From Planctomycetota bacterium (lineage in GTDB: Bacteria > Planctomycetota > E44-bin39): a stretch of DNA of 64,000 nucleotides. The notes under the pieces were generated by a model that ran no database searches, was not told the DNA's origin, and saw only the letters and a program-made list of their open reading frames with translations. Positions within the stretch are counted from its first letter, which is position 1. Each line of letters starts with the position of its first letter. The translations under genes and the position numbers were made by a program. The DNA lies in the NCBI GenBank assembly GCA_004376375.1, contig SOJX01000136.1:1-64000 (forward strand), written 5' to 3'. Positions 34,746 through 43,927 of the stretch are shown here, piece by piece.

Positions 34746-34825
34746 TCTGGATTTTTCTGGCAAAAAACTCATTTCAGGGTTAAAATCGGGATTCGCCTTT
34801 GCGGATCCAACGCGCGGAGATTCGG

Positions 34826-37396
34826 ATGAGCTTGTCGGCGCGAATGCATAAACTTTTCCTGTCTGCATGCGGTTTTATAATCGTCATCATGTCGGCCTGC
34901 ATAGCCGCAGCGGGCCAGAAATCCCCGGCCGACCGCTACCAGGGGGCCCTCGATGAAAAGCCGAATCATATCCTTGTCGAAATGCTGGCATACCCCGAAT
35001 ACGCGGGAAAGGCCTCGGGAGAGCTCGCCCGGCGCGGTGAAAAAGCCGTCCTCGACCTTATCATGGCCGCGAAGCTGAAGGATGAGTCTGTGCGGTATTA
35101 CGCGATTTCCGTGCTTGACAGAATCCCCGGAAGAGAATCGGACGCCGCGCTTGTGGCCGCGCTTTTGGACGACGAAGCGCCCGTACGCGCCCGTGCCGCG
35201 TTCGCGCTTGCGGGTCGCAGGAACCCGGTCCACGCCGCCGCGCTCGTTGACGCTCTGAAAAAAGAAACGGACGAACTGGCCCGGGGCGCGATTGCTATCG
35301 CGCTTTCAGAACAGCCTTCTCCGGAAGCGCCCGAATCCCTGCTGGACACGTTCGCCGAGACCGGCGACTTCACCGTACTTGCCGCCCTTTACAGGCATTC
35401 CGCAACCGCAGTCGAAAAGCTGGAAAAGATTCTGGAATCTTCGGACGACCCGCTTGTGCGACGCCGCGCAGCCCTGGCGCTGGGTGCCTTTGGCGGTAAA
35501 AGTTCCGTGGCAGCGCTCGCATCAGCGGCGACAAAAGACAATGAGGACAACCCGGTCAGGTTCGCGGCAATCCTGGCCCTTGCGGCAATCGGCGAGAAAA
35601 ATACTCTCGCCACCGCACTCAAGGATGAAAGCGCCCCCGTACCCGACTCGCTCCGCAAGGCTTTCGAATCCCTTGACAAAGCCAGAGAGGAAATCGACAA
35701 AGCTTTTTCAGACGGCGACAAGAAAACTGTCGAATCACTGAAGAAAAAGCTGCTCGGCAGTCCGCCCAGCCGCGCGCTCGTGCCGACGATCTCGGCTTAC
35801 CTGACTTCCAAACATCCTGAATCGCGCAAGGCGGCTGCGGAAATTCTCGGACGCTGGGGATACCCGGAATGCGCGGCCGCGCTCGCAGCCGCACTGAACG
35901 GGCCCGGCCCGATAGACCGCGAGGCCGTAATAATCGCGCTGGGGCGCACCGGTCAGGCCGATGTCGTGCCGCTGCTGGCGCACGAAACAGTTTCAGAAGA
36001 TAAGAAAATCAGGATCGCGGCAATATACGCCCTGAGCTATACCCCCGTGCGGATGGCCCGCGATATTCTCGCGCGCCTGGCAGGCGACCCGGACCGGGTC
36101 GTAAGCGGGATGGCGATTTCCTGCCTTTCCGCGTTTCCCGACCGGAGACTTACGCCGATTTTCAGGAGAGCGCTCAAGCATAGCAATCCGCTGACACGCT
36201 TCTCGGCCGTTACATGGTTCGGCACGTACCGCCCCAAGCCGGAATCCACGGCTCTTGTCGCGCGCATCGACAGGGAGACCGATGCGAACGTCAACGTGGC
36301 AATCATCCGCGCGGTAAGCCGGTGGAAAGGCCAGACAGACCCGGTGCTGCTCGGGCGATACCTCGCGCCGAAACATCCCCGCAAGGTGCACGCGGCTGCC
36401 GCGGAAGCCCTCGGAAAATACAAATCGCAGGCCGCGGCACATGCACTTCTTCGCGCCTTCAAGGCCGCGGCCGGTAAACCCGAACAGGCTGTAGTTTTTT
36501 TAGAGCCCCTCGGAAAAACAGGCGACAAAATCGGCCTCGCGCTTCTTGTGAAGCTGCTGTCCAAGCCGGCATGGCAGAATCCCGCGCTCAAGAAACAGGT
36601 TGTCCGCGCGCTGGGCCACCTCAGCGCTCAGGCCGCTTCCGCCAGGATCGCCAAACTCCTTACTCCCGGCACCGACGAGGCAGTGCTTATTGCGGTCGCC
36701 GAAGCGCTCGGGCGAATCGGCGGACCTGCCGCGGGTGCGGAGCTTGTCAGTTTTGTACGTAAAAAAGAATTTCCTCAGAGCGCACGGCGGGCCGCACTGG
36801 AAGGAATTGTGAAAAGCGGCAACCGCGAAGGCCTCGTACTGGTGCGCACCTGCCTGTCGGACCCGAAGTACCTGACGGCAGCGGCAAAGGCGCTCGGGGA
36901 ACCGGAAACGGTCCTCCCCCACCTGATCAGGCATCTGAAGGGCGACGCCATGGCGGCCGAGAAGATCGACTGTATTGACATCCTGGCGGAGCTCGAGGAC
37001 CCGGCCGTCAATGCGGCACTGGGCATCTCGCTTCAGGACGCCGACGAGTCCGTCCGTCTGGCCGGGGCGGCTGCGCTTATACGGCGCGGCTCGGTAACGC
37101 CGCTTGGAAAGCTCGACATTCTTAAAGCATCCCGCCTTGGCGGGACAATCAGCAAGCTTGAAGGAATCGCCCGGTTTGAGGTAATCCGCCGGATTGTGAA
37201 AGCCCTGGATTCTCCAGATGTAACCGTCCGAAACGCGGCCCGGCTCGTACTTGCGAGGCTTGCCGCGCCCGGGTCGGATTCTTTCGTTCCGCCGCCCTCG
37301 GACGACCTTTCGCCGGGAGAAGAAAAAGAACGTATAAAAGCATGGAAAACGTGGTTCACGCGCAATAAACCGCGCCTGACCCCAATGGGAGAATAA
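34826..37396 (+). CDS. Large secreted HEAT-repeat protein
   Basis: An 856-residue exported protein made almost wholly of HEAT/PBS-lyase-type repeats. A hydrophobic signal segment spans about 10-30 and has MSAC as a possible lipobox. More than a dozen repeat units follow, e.g. DEAPVRARAAFALAG, DPLVRRRAALALG, PVRFAAILALAAIG, HPESRKAAAEILG, DPDRVVSGMAISCLS, ESVRLAGAAALIRRG. No enzymatic motif was found. ATG 34826 has CGGAG 7 nt upstream; 34799 is an in-frame alternative. The next gene starts 4 nt after the stop and also begins with HEAT repeats, so both are one operon. Likely a periplasmic binding scaffold. Confidence 0.8.
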   Translation: MSLSARMHKLFLSACGFIIVIMSACIAAAGQKSPADRYQGALDEKPNHILVEMLAYPEYAGKASGELARRGEKAVLDLIMAAKLKDESVRYYAISVLDRIPGRESDAALVAALLDDEAPVRARAAFALAGRRNPVHAAALVDALKKETDELARGAIAIALSEQPSPEAPESLLDTFAETGDFTVLAALYRHSATAVEKLEKILESSDDPLVRRRAALALGAFGGKSSVAALASAATKDNEDNPVRFAAILALAAIGEKNTLATALKDESAPVPDSLRKAFESLDKAREEIDKAFSDGDKKTVESLKKKLLGSPPSRALVPTISAYLTSKHPESRKAAAEILGRWGYPECAAALAAALNGPGPIDREAVIIALGRTGQADVVPLLAHETVSEDKKIRIAAIYALSYTPVRMARDILARLAGDPDRVVSGMAISCLSAFPDRRLTPIFRRALKHSNPLTRFSAVTWFGTYRPKPESTALVARIDRETDANVNVAIIRAVSRWKGQTDPVLLGRYLAPKHPRKVHAAAAEALGKYKSQAAAHALLRAFKAAAGKPEQAVVFLEPLGKTGDKIGLALLVKLLSKPAWQNPALKKQVVRALGHLSAQAASARIAKLLTPGTDEAVLIAVAEALGRIGGPAAGAELVSFVRKKEFPQSARRAALEGIVKSGNREGLVLVRTCLSDPKYLTAAAKALGEPETVLPHLIRHLKGDAMAAEKIDCIDILAELEDPAVNAALGISLQDADESVRLAGAAALIRRGSVTPLGKLDILKASRLGGTISKLEGIARFEVIRRIVKALDSPDVTVRNAARLVLARLAAPGSDSFVPPPSDDLSPGEEKERIKAWKTWFTRNKPRLTPMGE

Positions 37397-37400
37397 AGCC

Positions 37401-39524
37401 GTGGATGTAGACTGCAATAAACTCAAGAAAACAATCATCGATACCAAGGAACTGTACATCGTCCGGCGCGACGCGATAAGCGAGCTTGCCCGGAGCGGGG
37501 ACAGCGGCGCGCTTGATACGATCCTCTCCGTCCGCGGCGACCGTGAAAAAATAATACGGCGGAAAATCGCCGAGCTGCTGTGCGAATTCGATAACGACCG
37601 CTCGCGGGCCGCGCTGTGCGAATTCCTCTCAGACGCGGACGACGACGTAAAACGCAATGCCATCCGCTCGCTGAAGAAAATCGGCGACGCTTCCTGCCTC
37701 GCGCCGCTCGAGAAAACGATAGAAGACAAGAGCTGGTTCGTCAAACGGTCGGCTGAAGACGTTCTGAAAGATCTTAAGAAGAAATTCCCCGACGGCCCGG
37801 CCGCGCCGCCCGCGCCGCTCGGCAAGGCGCGCGGGCAGGCCGCAGAGGCGGCCCATAAACCCAGGGTCCGGCAGCGGCTTCCCGTCGGGTCGAAAATACC
37901 GAGCGAGGTCCGCGACATTGAGGAAGCCGAGCCCGGCGCCCGCGTGGAAAAAAAGAAGGAAGAAAAAAAGAAAAAACCGCCCACGCGCCTGACGGCCACG
38001 GCCGCGTCCGTACTGGCCGATTCCGCCACCGCGGAGAAAAAAAGCGAGAGCCTCTCAGACCTGCAGTCAGAGATCGCGGCACTGAGAAAAAAGCACGCCG
38101 ATATGCTCCAGAGACATGAAGTAGACGCCGCCGCGCGCACAAAGGAAGCGCAATCGCTTAAATCGCCACAGCGTAAAACCGAAAGCCGGACCGAGGCAAG
38201 GCGGGCCAAGCGCCCCGAAAGGCCCAAGACCCGCAGGGAGAGAAAGAGACCGGCACGCCAGGCTCCAAGCGCGCGGCCGGCAAGGACTATCAGTACGCCG
38301 GGCGTCCGGACGGTCGAGCCCGCCCGCCGCGACCGCGGCACTGACAAGACCTGCCCGTCATGCGGGGAAAAAGTCAAGCAGCATCACCGGGTATGCCTGT
38401 ACTGCGGCCACACTTTCGGGCGCACGGCAAGAAAGCGGGCAGAACGCCAGGTTGAACGCGGTCTCCGCGCGCCTCATCGGCGGGAGAGCCGCGGCCTGAC
38501 CGGCAAGTTCATGCTCGTCCTCACGTCGGATGGAAAGATCGCCGTCGACGACATGGCCGACGTGCTCCAGAAATCCCGCGGAGTCACCCGCGGCGACGCC
38601 GTCAAGATGCTCACCCGGTCCTCGGGGATTCTCGGCAACGACCTCCATCCCGCGGAAGTGAAGCGCCTGAGCTCCATCCTCGAGCGCGCCCCGCACAGGT
38701 TCTTCGTGACGCCGGCCGATCAGCGCCATATGAGGCCGAAGGTGGTGTCGATCCGCCGGGGCAAGGTCGGCAGGTCAGGCCCGGACCTTGTTCTGCAGGA
38801 CAGCCGCACGGTAAAAGTCGGGTGGAACGACGTGCTGCTCGTGACCTGCGGGCTTATCCGGCCGGGCAAGGAGGCGTTCGCCGCCGGCAAGAGACGGGGC
38901 AGCGGATCTCTCAGGTTCGTAATGGACTTCTTTATCCGCGAGCCCTATTGCATTGCACGCGTCGTAAGAAAGATGCCGAACCTGAGCGCCATGCAGAAGC
39001 TCAGAGCCCGCTCAAAAAGCGATTACTTCGAAGAACTGGCAAGGGAAGTACTCGACCACGGCATCCATAACCGCATTTCCCGGGGCGTACACCATATGTC
39101 GGACAAGGGTTTCCGCGGGAACTGGAGCGACCTCACGTTCGAAGACGAGATCGCGTTCACAAACTACAGCCTGTGGCTCCTGGAAGTGCTCGAGCACGAG
39201 ACCGTAAGATCCGGCCAGCTGATGCAGGTGCTTGTGCCGCACCTCTCCTCTCCCCGTTTCGACGTATCGGAAAACCCCGAGCACCACGTATGGCGGGAGC
39301 ACGTGCGTGACCGCCGCCGGCATCACGACTACCGCGACATCGTACGCAAGGACAACCGCCGCGACCGGAAGCAGATCGGCTGGGGAAGCTCGAACGACCT
39401 GATAGACTGGTCGGAACTCTTCAGCGGCAGCGGCGCCGGGACCACCGGGCGGGTAATAGTCATCTTCATGGTGATACTCGGCCTTATGACGTTTTTCGTC
39501 GTGATGGGGGCGATGTGTAAGTAA
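37401..39524 (+). CDS. HEAT - zinc ribbon - membrane-tail protein
   Basis: A 707-residue protein starting at GTG 37401, with GGGAG 8-9 nt upstream. HEAT repeats occupy about 15-130. A long basic linker rich in Lys, Arg, Glu and Ala follows (about 135-310), then a zinc ribbon (CPSCGEKVKQHHRVCLYCGH) at about 315-335. Residues 350-660 form a globular domain I cannot place (it includes SPEKG-free stretches such as VVSIRRGKVGRSGPD and DYFEELAREVLDHG). One hydrophobic helix ends the protein (VIVIFMVILGLMTFFVVMG), suggesting a tail anchor facing the cytoplasm. It lies 4 nt behind a HEAT gene. Function unknown; a membrane-tethered scaffold is my best guess. Confidence 0.7.
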   Translation: MDVDCNKLKKTIIDTKELYIVRRDAISELARSGDSGALDTILSVRGDREKIIRRKIAELLCEFDNDRSRAALCEFLSDADDDVKRNAIRSLKKIGDASCLAPLEKTIEDKSWFVKRSAEDVLKDLKKKFPDGPAAPPAPLGKARGQAAEAAHKPRVRQRLPVGSKIPSEVRDIEEAEPGARVEKKKEEKKKKPPTRLTATAASVLADSATAEKKSESLSDLQSEIAALRKKHADMLQRHEVDAAARTKEAQSLKSPQRKTESRTEARRAKRPERPKTRRERKRPARQAPSARPARTISTPGVRTVEPARRDRGTDKTCPSCGEKVKQHHRVCLYCGHTFGRTARKRAERQVERGLRAPHRRESRGLTGKFMLVLTSDGKIAVDDMADVLQKSRGVTRGDAVKMLTRSSGILGNDLHPAEVKRLSSILERAPHRFFVTPADQRHMRPKVVSIRRGKVGRSGPDLVLQDSRTVKVGWNDVLLVTCGLIRPGKEAFAAGKRRGSGSLRFVMDFFIREPYCIARVVRKMPNLSAMQKLRARSKSDYFEELAREVLDHGIHNRISRGVHHMSDKGFRGNWSDLTFEDEIAFTNYSLWLLEVLEHETVRSGQLMQVLVPHLSSPRFDVSENPEHHVWREHVRDRRRHHDYRDIVRKDNRRDRKQIGWGSSNDLIDWSELFSGSGAGTTGRVIVIFMVILGLMTFFVVMGAMCK

Positions 39525-39526
39525 AG

Positions 39527-39560
39527 GTCCTTTGGTCCTTCGGTCCTTCGGTCCTTCGGT
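39527..39560. repeat. GGTCCTTC octad array
   Basis: Four near-perfect copies of the octad GGTCCTTC/GGTCCTTT directly behind the stop of the HEAT/zinc-ribbon gene. Confidence 0.8.
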
Positions 39561-39624
39561 CAAAGAAATGCAGTTGAAACCGCACGCAGCCGAAAGCCAA
39601 GCCGTTAGCTCCTGGTAGATATGC

Positions 39625-40566
39625 ATGCCTGAACCTTGCCGATTAGAAATCATAATCGTCGCCGTTGTTTCGGCGGTTATCCTTGCCTCGTGCGCGGCAA
39701 AACCGATGCCGATTCAGGAAGAGGCCCGGATAAAGAATATCTATCTGGATAAGCACGGGTCTGAAATGACGCGGCGGCAGAAACAGATTTTCATGGGCAC
39801 CAGGCTCAACTCGCAGGGAGACGCCGAGAAGCTTCTGGAGAATTTCCGCGCCCGGAACCGGCAGAGCAGTCAGCTTGAAGACAGAAAATCGGAAGCAGCC
39901 GGCGAGATCAGGAAAGCCGTGGAGGCGGGCTCATCTTACGGTAAAGCGGTTGGAAAAAAGCTCGATCTCGAGCGCAATCTTGCCGCGGCGAGTCCGAAAG
40001 CCCGTAAAGACCTTGCCGACAAGTTGAAGAAAGCAAAGCTCGAAGCGAAACAGTTCGAGAAAGAAGTAATCGAAAGAATAAGGGCTGTCGAAAAACTGGT
40101 GACCCGCACGCCGTTCACCATGGAAGAAAAGAAAGATATCCGCTCCCGGCTTGCCTTACTCGCACGGAATTATAAAGACGATAAAAGGCGCCTGAAACAG
40201 GTGGCCGGGAAAAGCACGGAACCGCACGCAGGCCGCACCGCGCCGGTTCTGGATGCGATACGCTCGGCGAAAGAAGCCGTGGCCGGAATCCGCGCACTCG
40301 TGGAGGACGAGGAAATCCTCGCCGCCAAGGCGGAGCAGGTCGGCGTCGAAAAGGTCAGGGGCGATTACGTTTCCGTGCACAAAGAGACACTGGCCGCGTT
40401 CAAACTGGCGCGGGAAAGCATCGCCGGTGCAAAGAAGTTATCGGGAAAATCCGGCACATCCGGAGTGAAGAAGAAAGCATTCAGGGAAGAAATCACCGCA
40501 ATCGAGTCTAAACTCGACAAACTGCACGAGAAATCCCAAAAACTCTCCAGGATTTTCAAGAAGTAA
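39625..40566 (+). CDS. Coiled-coil lipoprotein
   Basis: A 313-residue protein with signal peptide and lipobox LASC (Cys23). The mature part is almost entirely charged helix (Lys, Glu, Ala, Arg) with heptad patterning at about 60-310, i.e. a long coiled coil. No named domain is seen. ATG 39625 was chosen because it leads directly into the signal peptide; the upstream binding site is weak (GGTAG). The next gene begins on the base after its stop codon, so translation is probably coupled. It may span the periplasm or hold a complex of the neighbouring proteins together. Confidence 0.7.
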   Translation: MPEPCRLEIIIVAVVSAVILASCAAKPMPIQEEARIKNIYLDKHGSEMTRRQKQIFMGTRLNSQGDAEKLLENFRARNRQSSQLEDRKSEAAGEIRKAVEAGSSYGKAVGKKLDLERNLAAASPKARKDLADKLKKAKLEAKQFEKEVIERIRAVEKLVTRTPFTMEEKKDIRSRLALLARNYKDDKRRLKQVAGKSTEPHAGRTAPVLDAIRSAKEAVAGIRALVEDEEILAAKAEQVGVEKVRGDYVSVHKETLAAFKLARESIAGAKKLSGKSGTSGVKKKAFREEITAIESKLDKLHEKSQKLSRIFKK

Positions 40567-41901
40567 ATGAAAAAACGGATATTCATTATCGTCGTCGCGC
40601 TTGCACTGCTGATGCCACCGTCCTTCATGGTTTACCGCAGGATTCAGAATGCGTTTGTCGCAAGCGAGATCCGCGCGGAGCTTGAGAAGTTGCGCAAGAC
40701 GTTCGTTATCGTCCCCGACGAGGAGAACGGTGCGATACCGATACTGGAAGGGATGGATGAATTCAAGGATTACCAGGAACATGTTGATATTCTGCACCCG
40801 GATTTTGACCCGGGATGCAGTGCTTATATCAGGAAAGCAAGGAAATACATCGAAGGGAAAACCGCAGCTTTTGAAAAGATATACGAAGGACTGAGCTATA
40901 AAAGATTTCAGTATATAAAACCCGATATTCTTTTCTTTTCAGAAGATAATCCCCCTTTTATGGGACCAATAAGAGTCGCTGGCGAGTCCCTGGTTCTCAA
41001 GGGACGTCTGCTTGAGCTTGACGGAAAAGACGATGAAGCGCTTGAAGAATATCTGAATACGCTCAGGCTGTCGGTAACGATGAAAAACGAGTCGACTCTT
41101 ATAAGCAAGATGTTGAAACTTTCCGTAGCCGGCGAGGCGCTGGAGGTTATCTACGAGAAGCTCGATAATGCCAGCTTTTCGAAAGAACAGCTTAAGAAAA
41201 CTCTGGACAAGCTGAAGGACCTGTACTACGAACCGCCGAGGGATATGTTTGTTTTCGAATATTACGGGATGATAAGAGAAACAAAAATGTTCTGCGAAAG
41301 AACTCCCGATTTCGAGGAGTATTTCGGCTGGTATATTAAGGTTGCCGGATCTAATAAACTCATTGAATCTCAAAGGATAGATTATTCCCGTTACAACAGA
41401 TGGCATGCGGATTTCAGGAGCGATTACGAGCTGCTTAAGAAATGGCATGCCCACCACAGGGATATTGATTTCCTGAAGCTTTACGATATTCCGGATGAAA
41501 AACAGCTTGGTTATTTCGAAAATATGCTTAGTAGAAATCACAAACGGGATTACCAGCATGTTCTCCATTGGTCCATCGGGCTTACCACAGCCCGGATTTC
41601 AGTTCTTGAAGCAGACATGATCTGGCGGGGCGCGGCGATGACGTGCGCGATCCAGCTTTATAAACTGGAGAACGGAAAGCTGCCGGATTCGCTTGACGCG
41701 ATTGCCGATATGCTGCCGGAAAAAATGATGATTGACCCGTTCTCGGGAAAGAACTTTATCTACAGGACGAAGGGAAGTGCTTTCCAGCTTTACAGCGTAG
41801 GCGAAAACAGGATCGACGATAATTGTACAGCAAGTCCGGAGTGGGTTATGCGAGTCAGAATTCCCGTCGGGCCTGACATGGTCTATCACAAAGGATTTTA
41901 A
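40567..41901 (+). CDS. Membrane-anchored protein with pseudopilin-like C-terminus
   Basis: A 444-residue protein with an N-terminal membrane helix (about 5-25) and a large helical extracytoplasmic part. The last 90 residues carry a pattern common in planctomycete exported proteins and related to GspG-like pseudopilins: AIQLYKLENGKLPDSL, then IDPFSGKNFIYR and a closing LYSVGENRIDDN. The body (about 30-330) has no family I recognise. It begins immediately after the stop of the coiled-coil lipoprotein gene and is followed 7 nt later by a polytopic membrane protein, forming a tight operon of three. Confidence 0.65.
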   Translation: MKKRIFIIVVALALLMPPSFMVYRRIQNAFVASEIRAELEKLRKTFVIVPDEENGAIPILEGMDEFKDYQEHVDILHPDFDPGCSAYIRKARKYIEGKTAAFEKIYEGLSYKRFQYIKPDILFFSEDNPPFMGPIRVAGESLVLKGRLLELDGKDDEALEEYLNTLRLSVTMKNESTLISKMLKLSVAGEALEVIYEKLDNASFSKEQLKKTLDKLKDLYYEPPRDMFVFEYYGMIRETKMFCERTPDFEEYFGWYIKVAGSNKLIESQRIDYSRYNRWHADFRSDYELLKKWHAHHRDIDFLKLYDIPDEKQLGYFENMLSRNHKRDYQHVLHWSIGLTTARISVLEADMIWRGAAMTCAIQLYKLENGKLPDSLDAIADMLPEKMMIDPFSGKNFIYRTKGSAFQLYSVGENRIDDNCTASPEWVMRVRIPVGPDMVYHKGF

Positions 41902-41908
41902 CTAAATT

Positions 41909-43030
41909 ATGTTCTCGATTTCCGAAGATATTGTCAATAAACCGGACGGCATGCATATCCGCGCGCCGCGGAAGCCATTCCCGTGGTGGGGACCATTCGA
42001 TGCAGTGGACGCTATCGGGCGCGCGATGCTGGCATTTGGACTGCTGGGCCTTTCAGGTCTTTTTCTTCAGATTCAATACAACGACATGTTCAACCTGCTT
42101 TTAGCAAAAGCCGCGATAAACCTGGATACGTTTCTTAAGCTCGAGGCTTACCTCTGCATTGCCCTGATGCTGCTGGGAGTTATTTCCGGGATCGGGATTC
42201 TGTACCGCAAGCGTTTCGGGCTGATCGCCCTGTTCGCGCAGTCCGGCCTTTACATTTTTATAGTCCTGGGTGTCGCGGTCTTTTTCGCAATCGCCTTGAT
42301 CCGAGGGCTATTTGCAGGCGATCCGCAATCCTATTATTTTATGAATCGGTACTCTTATTATCTGGCCGAATTTACGGATACGGGGAAACTTGTTTTCATT
42401 AACTTTCCGGTTATGGTCGGTTCTCTGTTTCTCGCACTAGCAGTCCCGGGAGCGCTTTTTGTATGCTGGCGGAAGGCCTGCCTCAAATATGAGTTTTCGC
42501 ACGTGCACCTGCCGAAACTTGAACACGGTCAATGGGACGGTACCCGGCTTTTCGGAATACTGTGGCTGGTTCTGGGGACGGGGATTGTGCTGATCATATA
42601 CCAGACTGTAATCTACCGGATGACATACTATTTCGAGACAGAGCGCTGGGTGTCCTATACCATTACCGGTATAGCGATGTTTCTTTTTGCAATAGGCGCC
42701 TTGATGGTTACGGGAGGAATACTCTTCCTCAGGCGGTCGAATGTGGGACGGGTTATTCTTCGATCAATTGTTTTTGCTTTTATTGTACTCCTGGCGGTGG
42801 TGTTCAGCGCACTTGTATTTGTGGTACCGCAAACAGGGTTGCCGGCTTTCGAAGTGGTAACCCTGTTTATTTTTATCACTTTCGGATTATTCGTTCTGGG
42901 ATATGCGCTTTTTGAGGTAAGGCGATATTTTTCCTGCCCGAAGGTTATGGCGTGGTGCTGGAAGGGCGAATATACGCCGCCGTGGAAACGTATGATCGAG
43001 CAATACAAAATCAATAAAAATACCGAATAA
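41909..43030 (+). CDS. Polytopic membrane protein of unknown function
   Basis: A 373-residue integral membrane protein with about eight hydrophobic segments (near 30-52, 70-90, 100-130, 160-182, 205-225, 238-262, 275-300 and 310-335). A short N-terminal cytoplasmic part contains RAPRKPFPWWGPFD, and a basic tail ends the protein. No transporter or enzyme signature is seen. It is the last gene of the 39625-43030 operon; its stop codon is 4 bp upstream of the first ECF promoter motif. Confidence 0.7.
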   Translation: MFSISEDIVNKPDGMHIRAPRKPFPWWGPFDAVDAIGRAMLAFGLLGLSGLFLQIQYNDMFNLLLAKAAINLDTFLKLEAYLCIALMLLGVISGIGILYRKRFGLIALFAQSGLYIFIVLGVAVFFAIALIRGLFAGDPQSYYFMNRYSYYLAEFTDTGKLVFINFPVMVGSLFLALAVPGALFVCWRKACLKYEFSHVHLPKLEHGQWDGTRLFGILWLVLGTGIVLIIYQTVIYRMTYYFETERWVSYTITGIAMFLFAIGALMVTGGILFLRRSNVGRVILRSIVFAFIVLLAVVFSALVFVVPQTGLPAFEVVTLFIFITFGLFVLGYALFEVRRYFSCPKVMAWCWKGEYTPPWKRMIEQYKINKNTE

Positions 43031-43034
43031 TACC

Positions 43035-43064
43035 GAGACTTTCAGGGCCGGACGGGATTTAAAG
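43035..43064 (+). promoter_or_regulatory. Candidate ECF promoter, copy 1 (sigma gene)
   Basis: GAGACTTT (43035-43042), 11 bases, GGGATTTAAAG (43054-43064). Identical to two other copies at 43877 and 45524 in both boxes and in spacing. Read as -35 GAGACTT and -10 TTTAAA, the spacer is 16 bp. Faces the sigma-factor gene. Confidence 0.7.
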
Positions 43065-43127
43065 ACAAGGAGGCGACAGGAATCCGTCTAAATGCCCCAT
43101 CGCGGGAAAAACCGGGCCATGATTAAT

Positions 43128-43155
43128 AACCGCTCTGCGTTACAGGGCGGTTTTT
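43128..43155 (+). terminator. Rho-independent-type terminator in the sigma-gene leader
   Basis: Stem AACCGCTCTG (43128-43137) pairs with CAGGGCGGTT (43143-43152) with one G-U, loop CGTTA, followed by T run to 43155. It lies between ECF promoter copy 1 and the sigma gene, so it would cut that transcript at about 85 nt unless overridden. Confidence 0.55.
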
Positions 43156-43282
43156 GCATATCCGCATCCCGCTGGAGCGAAAGTTATCCAGTCTTGACTT
43201 TCAAAGGCAATAATACTAATGTTGTGGGGATAAAGTGCAACGCGGCGTAAAAGAAACCGGCAGGAGAAGCCTGAAAAATATT

Positions 43283-43867
43283 ATGGTGGAAAAGGTTGAC
43301 CCGGATACTCAGTTGATGCTTCGCTTCCAGGCCGGCGATGAGAAAAGCTTCGAGCAACTGGTCGAGCGCAATAAGCAGAAAGTCCTCAACCTGGTTTACA
43401 GGTTCCTGGGAGCATGGCAGGACTCGGAAGATATTGCACAGGAAGTATTTATAAAAGTCTACCGCGCCCGAAAAACCTACAAGCCGATAGCCAAATTCAT
43501 CACCTGGCTTTATATTATATGTAAAACCACCTGCTACCAAGAGTTAAGGAAACGCAAGCTGAAAATTGTATCTCTTTCCGATGATAAGGCTTTGGCGGAT
43601 GGGCCGGTCGGCCGCCAGATAACGGACAAGAGCAGCCCTTCGCCGTTGGGCTCGGTATTGCAGGATGAGCGGACTATTGCCGTAAAGGAAGCCATAGATT
43701 CGCTGCCGGATTCCCAGAAAATGGCCCTGATTCTGCGCAAATACGAGCATCTGTCCTATCTGGAGATATCGGAAGTCATGGAATGCACGGAAAAGGCCGT
43801 AAAATCCCTTTTATACAGGGCCAAGCAGGGCCTGAAGGAAAGGCTCAAAGATTTTCTGAAAAAATGA
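43283..43867 (+). CDS. ECF-family RNA polymerase sigma factor
   Basis: A 194-residue sigma factor of the RpoE/ECF group. Region 2 (about 5-75) has DTQLMLRFQAGDEKSFEQLV and the core-binding DSEDIAQEVFIKVYR. Region 4 (about 125-190) has SLPDSQKMALILRKYEHLSYLEI (pieces) and the helix-turn-helix ending KSLLYRAKQGLKERL. I give ATG 43283 as start because it lies just before region 2; GTG 43235, with a GGGG stretch upstream, would add 16 unconserved residues. The anti-sigma gene follows at 43928. Three copies of one promoter-like motif in this cluster suggest that it drives its own gene and its partners. Confidence 0.9.
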   Translation: MVEKVDPDTQLMLRFQAGDEKSFEQLVERNKQKVLNLVYRFLGAWQDSEDIAQEVFIKVYRARKTYKPIAKFITWLYIICKTTCYQELRKRKLKIVSLSDDKALADGPVGRQITDKSSPSPLGSVLQDERTIAVKEAIDSLPDSQKMALILRKYEHLSYLEISEVMECTEKAVKSLLYRAKQGLKERLKDFLKK

Positions 43868-43876
43868 GATCCCGGC

Positions 43877-43906
43877 GAGACTTTTCGGCTCAACCGGGAT
43901 TTAAAG
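43877..43906 (+). promoter_or_regulatory. Candidate ECF promoter, copy 2 (anti-sigma/EF-hand genes)
   Basis: GAGACTTT (43877-43884), 11 bases, GGGATTTAAAG (43896-43906). Ten bases behind the sigma-factor stop. A start near 43912 leaves a leader of about 16 nt carrying GGAGG. Confidence 0.7.
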
Positions 43907-43927
43907 AGGCAGATGGAGGCATGACAG

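Noticed and set aside
36500-38377. 625-codon minus-strand open frame
   Set aside because: Opposite two convincing HEAT genes; composition is Ser/Arg/Ala shadow sequence with no domain.
43092-43250. 53-codon frame in the sigma-gene leader as leader peptide
   Set aside because: The only AGGAGG is 18 nt away from its ATG and the frame overlaps the sigma-gene start; no regulatory codon run.
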